40,935 nt of DNA. Source: Alphaproteobacteria bacterium. GTDB taxonomy: Bacteria; Pseudomonadota; Alphaproteobacteria; Micropepsales; Micropepsaceae. Shown here piece by piece: positions 28,437 to 37,396 of this stretch; position 1 is the first letter of the stretch; each line of letters begins with the position of its first letter. Location of the stretch: assembly GCA_018969785.1 (NCBI GenBank), contig JAGWXR010000006.1:1-40935 (forward strand), written 5' to 3'. The notes under the pieces are model-generated. The model saw nothing but the letters and a program-made list of their open reading frames with translations, was not told the DNA's origin and did no database searches. A program made the translations under genes and the position numbers.

Positions 28437-29657
28437 ATGAACGCGCTTCGCATTGTCAAAGCGGCAACGCTCGCCCTGACACTTGCCGCCTGTGTCCCGG
28501 TTTCGCAGAAACCGGGCACTTCCGACCGGGGTGCCGAGGCACGCCTCGTCTTCAAGATATCTTCCTTTTCAGCCCTTGATGGCTGGGGTGGCGCGAGGTT
28601 GCGCGACGCGCATGCGGCTTTCCAGGCGTCCTGCAGGGTCATCACCGGGCGTACACCGACCGATGCGCTGGGTGGTGACAAGGCCTATGGGACTGCCGGG
28701 GACTGGCAGCCGGCGTGCCGGGCCGCACTTGAACGTCCGGTTTCCTCCGAGAGCGAGGCCCGCGCCTATTTCGAAACATGGTTCGATGCCGTGCAGGCCT
28801 TCAACGGTGCAGAGGACCGCGGCCTGTTCACCGGCTATTACGAGCCCGAGCTCAACGGCAGTCGAAAGAAGGGTGGGCCATACCGGACACCGCTGTTCCA
28901 GAGGCCTGCGGACCTCGTCGAGGTCGACCTTGGCCAGTTCCGGCCCAACCTCAAGGGGGAACGCGTCGCCGGTCGCGTGGTTGGCGGACGTCTGGTTCCC
29001 TTTTCGCCGCGGCGCGAGATCGTGGCCGGTGGCCTTGGTGCTGCGGGCCAGCCGCTGGTCTATGTGGATGACGCGGTCGGCGCTTTCTTCCTGCAGATCC
29101 AGGGTTCGGGGCGGATCAAGCTGGACAACGGTGCGTACATACGCGCGGCCTATGACGGGCAGAACGGGCATGCCTACACGGCCATCGGGCGGATCCTCGT
29201 CGAGCGTGGCGAGATCCCGCGCGAGACGCTGTCGATGCAGGGCATCCGTGCCTGGCTGGAGGGAAATCCGGACCAGGCGGATGCGCTGATGAACGAAAAT
29301 GCGTCGTACGTCTTCTTCAAGGAGATGCCGATCGGGGATCCGTCGAAGGGGGCGAATGGTGCGCAAGGCGTGCCGCTGACCGCTGAAGCGAGCCTGGCGG
29401 TCGACCTGAAATTCCATGCGCTTGGCGTGCCGATGTGGGTGGATGCTTCGGCTCCATCCGAGGTTGCGGGGGCGCTTGATGCCACCTATCGACGGCTTTT
29501 CATCGCACAGGACACGGGCGGGGCGATCCGCGGGCCGATCCGCGGTGATGTCTACTGGGGCGCGGGCGCACGCGCGGAGCAGATTGCGGGGCGGATGGCC
29601 CACCGGGGGCGGTTGTTTGTCCTTCTGCCCAAGCCCCTTGCCCGGGCAATCGACTGA
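28437..29657 (+). CDS. mltA: Membrane-bound lytic murein transglycosylase A
   Basis: This 406-residue lipoprotein (lipobox LTLAAC) cleaves peptidoglycan glycan strands. It has GLFTGYYEPELNGS, YVDDAVGAFFLQIQGSGRIKLDNG, ASYVFFKE and the 3D-domain catalytic region AQDTGGAIRGPIRGDVYWGAGARAEQIAGRMAHRGRLFVLLP, with active-site Asp residues. It lies between Tim44-like and smr, a common alphaproteobacterial arrangement. Confidence 0.94.
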   Translation: MNALRIVKAATLALTLAACVPVSQKPGTSDRGAEARLVFKISSFSALDGWGGARLRDAHAAFQASCRVITGRTPTDALGGDKAYGTAGDWQPACRAALERPVSSESEARAYFETWFDAVQAFNGAEDRGLFTGYYEPELNGSRKKGGPYRTPLFQRPADLVEVDLGQFRPNLKGERVAGRVVGGRLVPFSPRREIVAGGLGAAGQPLVYVDDAVGAFFLQIQGSGRIKLDNGAYIRAAYDGQNGHAYTAIGRILVERGEIPRETLSMQGIRAWLEGNPDQADALMNENASYVFFKEMPIGDPSKGANGAQGVPLTAEASLAVDLKFHALGVPMWVDASAPSEVAGALDATYRRLFIAQDTGGAIRGPIRGDVYWGAGARAEQIAGRMAHRGRLFVLLPKPLARAID

Positions 29658-29666
29658 GCGGTTGGC

Positions 29667-30260
29667 ATGAAGCGTCGCGAACCCACGCAGGGAGAGATCA
29701 AGCTCTGGGAGGAGGTCACCCGGGAGGTGGTGCCCGTCAAGCGGACGCGGCGCAAGCCCGCTCCTGCGGTGCCGTCGCAGCCGGCACGGGCGGGCGGCGG
29801 ATCTGCGGGCGCGCGCAAAACAGATACGCCGGGCCTGCCGCATGCGACCGCGGTCGTTGAGCGCGGCCGGCCGGCCGCGCCGCAGCGGCTCGACGGGTCG
29901 ACCCTTCGCCGGCTCAGCGAGGGAAAGGTCGAACCTGATGCGAAGATCGACCTCCATGGGCTGACACAGGTGCAGGCACATGCGCGGCTTGTCACCTTCA
30001 TCCATCGTGCGCATGCAAATGGCCTGAGGTGCGTGCTGGTCGTTACCGGAAAAGGTACGGCGCGCGATGGTGGCGAGACGGGGGCGGCGAACTGGATGCA
30101 CGATGGCACGCGTGGACTGCTGCGCAGCCTCGTCCCGCGCTGGCTTGCGGAGGGCGACCTCAAAGGGCAGGTGACGGGCCTTGCCGGTGCCCATGTCCGC
30201 CATGGCGGGGGAGGGGCGATCTACGTCTATCTCAAGCGCAATCGCAGCAAGCCCGCCTGA
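29667..30260 (+). CDS. Smr-domain protein
   Basis: This 197-residue protein has a basic, low-complexity N-terminal half (KRRE..., PVKRTRRKPAPAVPSQPARAGGG) and a C-terminal Smr domain with IDLHGLTQVQAHARL and VVTGKGTARDG. It ends HGGGGAIYVYLKR. Smr domains bind or nick nucleic acid; bacterial members have roles in DNA or ribosome-associated RNA processing, and the activity here is not fixed. It starts nine bases after mltA. Confidence 0.92.
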   Translation: MKRREPTQGEIKLWEEVTREVVPVKRTRRKPAPAVPSQPARAGGGSAGARKTDTPGLPHATAVVERGRPAAPQRLDGSTLRRLSEGKVEPDAKIDLHGLTQVQAHARLVTFIHRAHANGLRCVLVVTGKGTARDGGETGAANWMHDGTRGLLRSLVPRWLAEGDLKGQVTGLAGAHVRHGGGGAIYVYLKRNRSKPA

Positions 30261-30274
30261 GGCCGCAAGCCTGT

Positions 30275-30289
30275 CAGGCGAAAGGCCTG
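30275..30289. terminator. Short hairpin between convergent smr and the PDT/OmpA-like gene
   Basis: CAGGC, loop GAAAG, GCCTG sits in the 30-base gap between two convergent stops. It may serve both directions; no T run is present. Confidence 0.3.
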
Positions 30290-30290
30290 C

Positions 30291-32348
30291 TCACTCATTC
30301 GAGAAGGGATCGTCGAGCGACTTGTGGTCATAGGCGCTGTCGTAACCCGATGCGGGTCGCTGCCACCCCTGGGACTGGGGCTTCAGGATGCGCAGCATGA
30401 ACGGGCCCGATCCTTCGGAGCGGATCCTCGACACGGGCACGCCGAGCCTGACAAGTTCGTCCCGGACCGCATTCAGCCTGCGGCGCCAGAGGCCTGCGTC
30501 GGCTTCACGCTGGCCGACCGCAAAGATGCGAATGCTGACTTCGCGGCTGGACTGGAGCGACTGGGATGCGGCCGAGGCAAGAACGTTGAAGCTCTCGCGC
30601 GTGAGGTTCGACTTCGCCTCGGTGAAGGCGACATGCATCAGGACTGGCCTTGGCTGCGCGATGACCGGGTTGGATGGCGCTGTCGGTGCAGGTGTCCTTC
30701 CGGCGGCGGGTGACCGGTCGGCTTCCCCGACACCAGGAGAGGCCGGGTAGGGCGGGATGGGCCCGGCCGATGACGGCGGCGCGGCCGGCGTTACCCTGGT
30801 GGGCGGTGCGGGCAGTCCCGGATAGGTGCCGGGGGCCGGAGGGCTTCCCGTGGATCCGCTGGTGCCCGTCACCGGTGTCACCGCAGGCGGGGGTGGCGTG
30901 ATTGCTTGCGGCTGATAGGAGCCGGTGCTTGCCTGGTTGGTGTTGCCTGCAAACAGCCAGTAGCCGGCAAGCAGCAGTACTGATGCCGCAATGGCGCCGA
31001 GGGAAAACCAGGCAATTGAGGGTACGGAAGAGCCGCCGTCGTGATCTTCCGAGGCGACCGGCGTGACGGCGCAGGAGCAGCCCTCGGGGTGGGCCATCGA
31101 CGGGGCGCACCATGATTTGTACTCGCCGAGATAGACCAGTGCGTGATCGTCGGCTGATCCCTTGTCGGGCTTGGGTTCCGGCTTTTTCTCAATCCGCTCC
31201 TGCAGCGAGCCGGGTCCGGGCTTGCTGCCAAAGAGCTTGGGCCACTGCCAGACGGCCTTCATGCCTGTGGGCCGTGCCTTGCCGCCTTCGAACAGGAAGA
31301 CAGGGTGACCGGTACCCTCGACGGGGACCGGGGCGCGATCGAAGACGTAATCGGTCGTCTCTGTCCGCTTTTCGATGCGCTCGAGCGGACGGCGCCACTG
31401 GTCCGATGTCGAGACGCGATGGTTCGTGCGTGCCAGCACCATCGTGCGCGACTGCGATTTCTCGGGCAGGGGCAGCAGCGCGCCCTGCGGCAGCTTCGTG
31501 CCCTTCTTCGACAGGAGAAGGTACTTTGTCTTGTTCTCCGGCATGTCGGGGGCGCCGAAGGAGTAGACGTCGAGCAGCTCGAGCAGGTTCTTCAGCAGCG
31601 AGAGGATCTCTCCAACCGAGCCATGACGGTCCCAGCCATCGTTGTCCTGGCGCGCATCGAGAAGGCCCGATGCGATCAGCACTGCCGGAACATTCAGTTC
31701 CGAGATGGTGCCAGGACGCGCGCCGGCGAGCTCGACGAAGAAGGGCGTGCCGCCGAAACCCTGTTCACGCTGCGGGCGGGCGTGGCGGGGTGCGCCCCAC
31801 TGGAGGTCCTTGACCAGCTCGTTGCGCGAGATTTCCTCGAGGACCCTGAGCGGGTTTCGCGTGTGCTCAAGGGTCGCCTGCGCCATGTCGGGGCGGATCA
31901 GGCGACCGCGGTACTGTTCCTCGGCCTGTGCATTCACGAAGATGCGGGTAAGGAAGCGGGTGTAGATCTTCTTGGCGCGCTCGGCAGAAAGTTCGGCCTT
32001 GCCTTCGTCACGCGGCGACAGCGCGCGGTAGCGTTCGACGAATTCGCTCATGTACTGCTTGTGCGCGGCGAGAACGTAGCTCACCGGCATGCACATCTGC
32101 GCATGGATCTCGAACTGGCCCGAGGCCAGCGCCTTCACCGTTGCGCCGTCCCAGTGCGTGATCGAGTTGTAGAAGGGGACAACGGCGAAATTCGCCTGGC
32201 CTGCAATCACCGTGTCGAGGACGTCGGCAACCGTGGTGCGGAACAGGAGATGACCGATGCTGTTCGCATCGAGCATTGACCGCATCGCCAGATATGAATG
32301 ACCGCCGTCGCTCTCGGCAAAACTCACGAAGAGGTTTCGCTTGCTCAC
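30291..32348 (-). CDS. Membrane protein with prephenate-dehydratase-like N-terminal and OmpA-like C-terminal domains
   Basis: This 685-residue protein is of unknown function. Residues about 1-285 resemble the bilobal prephenate dehydratase fold: SFAESDGGHSYLA (9-21), then VADVLDTVIAGQANFAVVPFYNS (40-62), and NKTKYLLLS where the enzyme has the catalytic TRF. Thr is kept at 274 but Arg is Lys. No signal peptide precedes it, so it should be cytoplasmic. A Cys-containing stretch WCAPSMAHPEGCSC (413-426) comes before one membrane helix (about 442-468). A Pro/Thr/Ser-rich linker (about 480-565) and an OmpA-like domain (about 568-655) are then periplasmic. The peptidoglycan-binding Asp motif seems lost. 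GTG 32348 has GGGGA upstream; a TTG at 32378 is possible. It is 177 bases downstream of hslU. Confidence 0.75.
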   Translation of the reverse strand: MSKRNLFVSFAESDGGHSYLAMRSMLDANSIGHLLFRTTVADVLDTVIAGQANFAVVPFYNSITHWDGATVKALASGQFEIHAQMCMPVSYVLAAHKQYMSEFVERYRALSPRDEGKAELSAERAKKIYTRFLTRIFVNAQAEEQYRGRLIRPDMAQATLEHTRNPLRVLEEISRNELVKDLQWGAPRHARPQREQGFGGTPFFVELAGARPGTISELNVPAVLIASGLLDARQDNDGWDRHGSVGEILSLLKNLLELLDVYSFGAPDMPENKTKYLLLSKKGTKLPQGALLPLPEKSQSRTMVLARTNHRVSTSDQWRRPLERIEKRTETTDYVFDRAPVPVEGTGHPVFLFEGGKARPTGMKAVWQWPKLFGSKPGPGSLQERIEKKPEPKPDKGSADDHALVYLGEYKSWCAPSMAHPEGCSCAVTPVASEDHDGGSSVPSIAWFSLGAIAASVLLLAGYWLFAGNTNQASTGSYQPQAITPPPPAVTPVTGTSGSTGSPPAPGTYPGLPAPPTRVTPAAPPSSAGPIPPYPASPGVGEADRSPAAGRTPAPTAPSNPVIAQPRPVLMHVAFTEAKSNLTRESFNVLASAASQSLQSSREVSIRIFAVGQREADAGLWRRRLNAVRDELVRLGVPVSRIRSEGSGPFMLRILKPQSQGWQRPASGYDSAYDHKSLDDPFSNE

Positions 32349-32525
32349 CCGCGTCCCCAATTCCAGCGGACGCGGCAACCCCGGGGATGGGAGGGCCGGT
32401 CTCGCTGACCAGAGCTTGAGGCTAGCGCGAAAGATCTTGGAAAGCGAGTGTTATCAACAATTTAGAGACCGTTTTTGAGCGGTCATCGCGCTCACCTGCT
32501 GGGTGTGCCACCGCTTCTTTTCGCG

Positions 32526-33836
32526 TCAAAGTATGAAGCGCGACAGGTCTGCATTCTTCGCCAATGAGCCAATTTCCCTCTGCACGAAAGTGCGATCTAT
32601 CGTTATGCGTGCATCGCGGCTGTCCGGGGCATGGAAGCTTACTTCCTCCAGCACTCGCTCCATGACGGTCTGCAACCTGCGCGCGCCTATGTTTTCCACG
32701 CTGGCATTCACCTCTGCGGCGGCATCCGCGAGGGCATCAATCCCGTCATCGGTGAATTCCAGCTCGACGCCTTCGGTGGCCATGAGGGCCTTGTACTGCT
32801 TGATGAGGCTTGCCTCGGGTTCGGTCAGGATGCGGCGGAAGTCATCACGGGTCAGGGCCTGGAGCTCGACGCGGATGGGAAGGCGTCCCTGCAACTCGGG
32901 CAGGAGGTCTGACGGCTTGGCGAGGTGGAACGCGCCCGAGGCGATGAAGAGGATGTGGTCGGTCTTCACGGGGCCGTGCTTGGTGCTGACGGTCGTGCCT
33001 TCGATCAGCGGCAGGAGGTCACGCTGGACACCTTCGCGGCTGACGTCGCCGCCGCCGCGCTGCGCGCCTTCACGGGCGCAGATCTTGTCGATTTCGTCGA
33101 GGAAGACGATACCGTCGTTCTCGACCGTGCGGATGGCTTCCTGCACGAGGGCGTCATTATCGATGAGCCGGTCGGACTCTTCGGCCACCAGCGGCGCGTA
33201 GGCGTCGGCCACCTTCATCTTGCGGTGGCGCTGGCGTCCGCCGAGCGCCTTTCCGAGCATGTCATTGAGGTTGAGCATTCCCATCTGCGCGCCGGGCATC
33301 CCGGGGATCTCGAATGCGGGGAAACCCCCGGTTTCATTGAGCTGGAGCTCGATCTCCTTGTCGTCGAGGTCGCCGTTGCGCAGCCGCGTGCGGAAGGCTT
33401 CGCGCGTGGATTCCGATGCGCTCGTGCCCACGAGTGCGTCGAGCACGCGGTCTTCGGCGGCCTTTTCGGCGCGTGCCTTGACATCCTTGTGACGGCGGGC
33501 GCGCACCGAGGCGATGCCGATCTCGAGCAGGTCGCGGATGATCTGCTCGACATCGCGGCCGACGTAGCCCACTTCCGTGAATTTCGTCGCTTCGATCTTG
33601 AGGAAGGGGGCGTCGGCGAGCCGTGCAAGCCTGCGGGAGATCTCGGTCTTGCCCACGCCGGTGGGGCCGATCATGAGGATGTTCTTCGGCAGGACTTCTT
33701 CCTTGAGGCCTGATGGCAGCTGCTGGCGGCGCCAGCGGTTGCGCAACGCGATGGCCACCGCGCGCTTGGCGGCCGCCTGGCCCACGATGTAGCGGTCAAG
33801 CTCGACGACGATCTGGCGGGGGGTGAGGGCGCTCAT
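32526..33836 (-). CDS. hslU: ATP-dependent protease ATPase subunit HslU
   Basis: This 436-residue AAA+ unfoldase feeds substrates to HslV. It begins [37 protein letters not shown]. The Walker A is GPTGVGKTE, followed by the intermediate domain, then Walker B FLDEIDKI. The C-terminus NADLSRFIL is the conserved tail that inserts into HslV. It lies six bases after hslV on the same strand. Confidence 0.97.
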   Translation of the reverse strand: MSALTPRQIVVELDRYIVGQAAAKRAVAIALRNRWRRQQLPSGLKEEVLPKNILMIGPTGVGKTEISRRLARLADAPFLKIEATKFTEVGYVGRDVEQIIRDLLEIGIASVRARRHKDVKARAEKAAEDRVLDALVGTSASESTREAFRTRLRNGDLDDKEIELQLNETGGFPAFEIPGMPGAQMGMLNLNDMLGKALGGRQRHRKMKVADAYAPLVAEESDRLIDNDALVQEAIRTVENDGIVFLDEIDKICAREGAQRGGGDVSREGVQRDLLPLIEGTTVSTKHGPVKTDHILFIASGAFHLAKPSDLLPELQGRLPIRVELQALTRDDFRRILTEPEASLIKQYKALMATEGVELEFTDDGIDALADAAAEVNASVENIGARRLQTVMERVLEEVSFHAPDSRDARITIDRTFVQREIGSLAKNADLSRFIL

Positions 33837-33842
33837 GGCGGT

Positions 33843-34400
33843 TCAGAGTGTCTCGATGGTGAATTCTTGGTTGGTGTAGACGCAGAGGTCGGCGGCGATC
33901 TTCATCGAGCGACGGGCGATTTCCTCGGCGTCGAGGTCCATGGGGTAGAGGGCGCGGGCAGCGGCCAGGGCAAAATTGCCGCCTGAGCCGATGCCGATGA
34001 GGCCGTCCTCGGGCTCGACGACATCGCCCGTGCCGGACAGGATCAGGCTGACGCTGGCGTCTGCGACGGCGAGCATGGCTTCGAGACGGCGCAGATAGCG
34101 GTCGGTGCGCCAGTCCTTGGCGAGCTCGACGGCGGCCCGCGTGAGGTTGCCGGGATAGGTCTCAAGCTTGCCCTCGAGGCGCTCGAACAGCGTAAACGCG
34201 TCGGCCGTGGCGCCGGCAAAGCCTGCAATCACGCGCCCGCCGGAGAGCCTTCGGACCTTGCGGGCGTTGGCTTTCATGACCGTTGGTCCCAGGCTTACCT
34301 GGCCGTCGCCTGCGACAACGACGCGTCCGTTCTTGCGCACCGAGAGGATCGTGGTCCGCCGCCAGATGCCCTGGCCCTCGGTCGCGTCATTCGTCGGCAT
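33843..34400 (-). CDS. hslV: ATP-dependent protease subunit HslV
   Basis: This 185-residue proteasome-like peptidase has the core [35 protein letters not shown] and [16 protein letters not shown]. The catalytic Thr is residue 16, so a 15-residue propeptide must be removed. The two residues before it are RR, where most homologues have HG, an oddity for autoprocessing. It is first in hslV-hslU and divergent from hisB across 86 bases. Confidence 0.95.
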   Translation of the reverse strand: MPTNDATEGQGIWRRTTILSVRKNGRVVVAGDGQVSLGPTVMKANARKVRRLSGGRVIAGFAGATADAFTLFERLEGKLETYPGNLTRAAVELAKDWRTDRYLRRLEAMLAVADASVSLILSGTGDVVEPEDGLIGIGSGGNFALAAARALYPMDLDAEEIARRSMKIAADLCVYTNQEFTIETL

Positions 34401-34486
34401 TGCGTCTCCCTTCGCGCATTGTTAGGGCTTTTCAAAGAAAAAGGGCCATGGCTGCAGGAGCCGGCCGGCCCAGAGGTAAAGGTTAC

Positions 34487-35080
34487 ATGCGCAAAGCATC
34501 GGTCGAACGCAAGACGCGGGAAACGGAAATTTCCGTGAGCCTCGACCTTGACGGGTCCGGCAATTTCGACATCAGCACGGGGATCGGCTTCCTCGACCAC
34601 ATGCTTGAGAGCTTTTCCAAGCATTCGGGCATCGACCTGACGGTGCGCGCGAAGGGCGACACGCATATCGATTTCCACCACACCACCGAGGATACGGCGA
34701 TCGTCATCGGGCAGGCCATCGCGAAGGCGCTTGGCGAACCGAAGGGGATCAGACGCTTCGGATCGGCGCTGATCCCGATGGACGAGACGCTGACGCGCTG
34801 TGCGGTCGATGTGTCGGGGCGTCCCTACTTCATCTGGAAAGTTTCGTTCAGCCGGGCGAAGCTTGGCGAGATGGATACGGAGCTGTTCAAGGAATGGTTC
34901 CAGGCCCTGTCGCAGAACGCGGGGTTGACGCTGCACATCGAGAACCTGTACGGCGAGAACAACCATCACATTGCCGAGAGCTGCTACAAGGCGTGCGCGC
35001 GTGCGCTCAGGCAGGCGCTTGAGACCGATCCGCGACAGGCGGGCTTGGTACCGAGCACAAAGGGAAGCCTCGGCCGCTGA
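34487..35080 (+). CDS. hisB: Imidazoleglycerol-phosphate dehydratase
   Basis: This 197-residue enzyme catalyses the sixth step of histidine synthesis. It has the metal-binding motifs [23 protein letters not shown] and [10 protein letters not shown], and ends [18 protein letters not shown]-like. The single-domain form (no phosphatase) is usual outside enterobacteria. ATG 34487 has AGAGGTAAAGG upstream; an in-frame ATG at 34448 is less likely. It is the first of hisB-hisH-hisA-hisF. Confidence 0.96.
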   Translation: MRKASVERKTRETEISVSLDLDGSGNFDISTGIGFLDHMLESFSKHSGIDLTVRAKGDTHIDFHHTTEDTAIVIGQAIAKALGEPKGIRRFGSALIPMDETLTRCAVDVSGRPYFIWKVSFSRAKLGEMDTELFKEWFQALSQNAGLTLHIENLYGENNHHIAESCYKACARALRQALETDPRQAGLVPSTKGSLGR

Positions 35081-35098
35081 GGAGGCGGGACAGTCTCC

Positions 35099-35752
35099 AT
35101 GACCGAGTGCGTCGCCATCGTCGACTACGGCTCCGGCAACCTGCGATCGGTCGAGAAGGCCGTGATGCGTGCGATTGCCGACAACGGGCTTGATTGCCGT
35201 GTCAGCGTCACCTCGTCGCCCGAGGCGGTGCTTTCGGCTTCACGCATCGTGCTGCCGGGTGTTGGTGCCTTCGCGGACTGCATGCGCGGCGTCAAGCGCA
35301 TCGACGGGCTTGATGCGGCGCTCGCGGAGAGCGTGAGGGGTAAGGGCAGGCCGTTCCTCGGGATCTGCGTTGGCATGCAGCTGCTCGCGGATGAGGGGCT
35401 GGAGCATGGGCGTCTTGCGGGCCTGGGATGGATTTCCGGCCAGGTGATACGGATCGAGACCGGGCAGGCGCATTTGAAAGTGCCCCACATGGGCTGGAAC
35501 GAACTGAAGCTCGTGCGGCCGCATCCGGTGCTTGCCCATCTCGGGCCCGGGGAGGCGGCCCACGCCTATTTCGTGCACAGCTATCATTTTCGCGCTTCGG
35601 ATCCGCGCGATGTGATTGCGACGAGCGAGCATGGCGAGACGATCTGCGCTGCCATCGGCCGTGACAACATCATCGGTACCCAGTTCCATCCCGAGAAGAG
35701 CCAGGCGCTCGGGCTGACGCTGCTGGCCAATTTCATCCGGTGGCGGCCATGA
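35099..35752 (+). CDS. hisH: Imidazole glycerol phosphate synthase, glutamine amidotransferase subunit
   Basis: This 217-residue class I amidotransferase supplies ammonia to HisF. It shows [22 protein letters not shown], the nucleophile elbow GICVGMQLL (C90), VPHMGWNEL and the His-Glu pair [10 protein letters not shown]. It starts 18 bases after hisB, and its stop overlaps the hisA start as ATGA. Confidence 0.96.
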   Translation: MTECVAIVDYGSGNLRSVEKAVMRAIADNGLDCRVSVTSSPEAVLSASRIVLPGVGAFADCMRGVKRIDGLDAALAESVRGKGRPFLGICVGMQLLADEGLEHGRLAGLGWISGQVIRIETGQAHLKVPHMGWNELKLVRPHPVLAHLGPGEAAHAYFVHSYHFRASDPRDVIATSEHGETICAAIGRDNIIGTQFHPEKSQALGLTLLANFIRWRP

Positions 35753-36474
35753 TCCTTTTTCCGGCGATCGACCTCAAAGGTGGCAAGTGCGTGCGGTTGC
35801 TGCGGGGTGACATGGCGAGCGCGACCGTGTTCAACGACGATCCGGGGCAGCAGGCGCAACTCTTTGCGGCGCAGGGTTTCTCGTGGATCCATGTGGTGGA
35901 TCTTGATGGCGCCTTTGCAGGGAGCAGCGTCAACACCGATGCTATCCGCGGCGTGCTCTCGATGAGCGGGCTTCCCGTGCAGCTGGGCGGGGGGATCCGC
36001 TCGCTGGCGGCCATCGAGCACTGGCTGGGCCTTGGCGTGAACCGGGTCATCCTCGGCACGATTGCCGTCACCGAACCGGCGCTTGTGCACGAGGCGGGGC
36101 GGCTGTTTCCGGGGCGGGTCGTCGTCGGCATCGATGCGCGCGAGGGCCGTGTGGCCATCCAGGGATGGGGCGCGGGCACCGATGTCACGGCGGTCGAGCT
36201 TGCGCGCCGGCTGTCGGATGCCGGGATCGGCGCGATCATCTATACCGACATTGCCCGCGACGGGACGGGGCTTGGGCTCAATCTTCATGAAACGGCGCTG
36301 GTGGCAGAGGCCTCGCCGGTTCCTGTGATTGCCAGCGGCGGCGTGGGGTCGCTTGCGGACCTCGAGGCGCTCAAGGCACTCAACCATCCCAACATCGCAG
36401 GCGCGGTGTGCGGGCGAGCACTCTATGACGGGCGGCTCGATGCGCGTGCGGCGCTTGCGGCGATGGAGGCCTGA
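35749..36474 (+). CDS. hisA: Phosphoribosylformimino-5-aminoimidazole carboxamide ribotide isomerase
   Basis: This 241-residue TIM barrel isomerises ProFAR to PRFAR. It starts [20 protein letters not shown] (Asp in PAIDL) and has [23 protein letters not shown] and [13 protein letters not shown] (second Asp), then [16 protein letters not shown] 35749 gives a four-base overlap with hisH; a GTG nine bases earlier is in frame. Confidence 0.95.
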   Translation: MILFPAIDLKGGKCVRLLRGDMASATVFNDDPGQQAQLFAAQGFSWIHVVDLDGAFAGSSVNTDAIRGVLSMSGLPVQLGGGIRSLAAIEHWLGLGVNRVILGTIAVTEPALVHEAGRLFPGRVVVGIDAREGRVAIQGWGAGTDVTAVELARRLSDAGIGAIIYTDIARDGTGLGLNLHETALVAEASPVPVIASGGVGSLADLEALKALNHPNIAGAVCGRALYDGRLDARAALAAMEA

Positions 36475-36479
36475 TCCTC

Positions 36480-37238
36480 ATGCTGAAGGTGCGCGTCATA
36501 CCCTGCCTCGACGTGAAGGATGGCCGCGTGGTCAAGGGCGTGCGGTTTGAAAACCTGCGCGATGCGGGCGATCCGGTCGAGGCCGCACGCGCCTATGATG
36601 CGGCAGGCGCGGACGAACTCTGCTTTCTCGACATCACTGCCAGCCACGAGCAGCGGGGCGCGATCCTTGATGTGATCCGGCGAACGGCGGATGTGTGCTT
36701 CATGCCGCTGACCGTGGGCGGCGGTGTGCGGACCCTGGAAGACATGCGCGCCCTGCTGCTCGCCGGGGCGGACAAGGTTTCGATCAACACGGCCGCGGTA
36801 CAGCGGCGCGAGGTCGTGCGCGAGGCGGCGGAGAAATTCGGGTCCCAGCTTGTGGTGGTGGCGATCGATGCCCGGCGCGTGCCGGGCGGGCGGTTCGAGA
36901 TCTTCACCCATGGCGGGCGGCAGGCCACGGGGATCGATGCGCTGGCCTATGCGCGGGAAGTCGAAGCGCTCGGGGCGGGCGAGATCCTGCTGACCTCGAT
37001 GGATCGTGACGGCACGCGGGAGGGTTATGACATCGACCTCACCCGCGCGGTTTCGGATGCGGTCGGCATCCCTGTCATTGCGAGCGGCGGGGTGGGGCAG
37101 GTCGATCACCTGGCCGAGGGGATCCTCTCGGGGCATGCCAGCGCGGTGCTTGCAGCATCGATCTTCCACTTCGGCGAGGTTTCCATCGCGCAAGCCAAGG
37201 CGCGGCTGCAGGCGTGTGGCATTCCGGTTCGCATCTAG
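36480..37238 (+). CDS. hisF: Imidazole glycerol phosphate synthase, cyclase subunit
   Basis: This 252-residue TIM barrel condenses PRFAR with ammonia from HisH. It carries [19 protein letters not shown] (Asp near 11), [44 protein letters not shown] (Asp near 130) and [13 protein letters not shown]. It follows hisA by five bases. In many alphaproteobacteria hisE comes next, but here it is absent and a CYTH-CHAD gene follows after a gap. Confidence 0.96.
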   Translation: MLKVRVIPCLDVKDGRVVKGVRFENLRDAGDPVEAARAYDAAGADELCFLDITASHEQRGAILDVIRRTADVCFMPLTVGGGVRTLEDMRALLLAGADKVSINTAAVQRREVVREAAEKFGSQLVVVAIDARRVPGGRFEIFTHGGRQATGIDALAYAREVEALGAGEILLTSMDRDGTREGYDIDLTRAVSDAVGIPVIASGGVGQVDHLAEGILSGHASAVLAASIFHFGEVSIAQAKARLQACGIPVRI

Positions 37239-37246
37239 CCAAAGAG

Positions 37247-37255
37247 TTTTCCACA
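37247..37255 (+). promoter_or_regulatory. DnaA-box-like site after hisF
   Basis: TTTTCCACA matches the DnaA consensus TTATCCACA at 8 of 9 positions. It lies in the 158-base gap between hisF and the CYTH-CHAD gene, within a small AGAGT/ACTCT inverted repeat. Binding is untested. Confidence 0.3.
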
Positions 37256-37396
37256 GACTCTGGCGGATGTGGGGATACCCCGTGGTAAACTACCAGATGC
37301 TGGGTTGATGACGCTTTTGTGAATGAAACATGACATTTGCGTTGCGGGGATGGCCTGTCGAAAATCCTCGCGTCAATGCCGTGGATGTCGGGGCCC

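Noticed and set aside
28569-30203. 544-codon minus-strand open frame
   Set aside because: It is antisense to mltA and smr, both of which have complete conserved motifs.
30291-32348. Reading the N-terminal domain as a working prephenate dehydratase (pheA)
   Set aside because: The TRF motif is altered, no ACT domain is evident, and the membrane-anchored architecture does not fit a biosynthetic enzyme.
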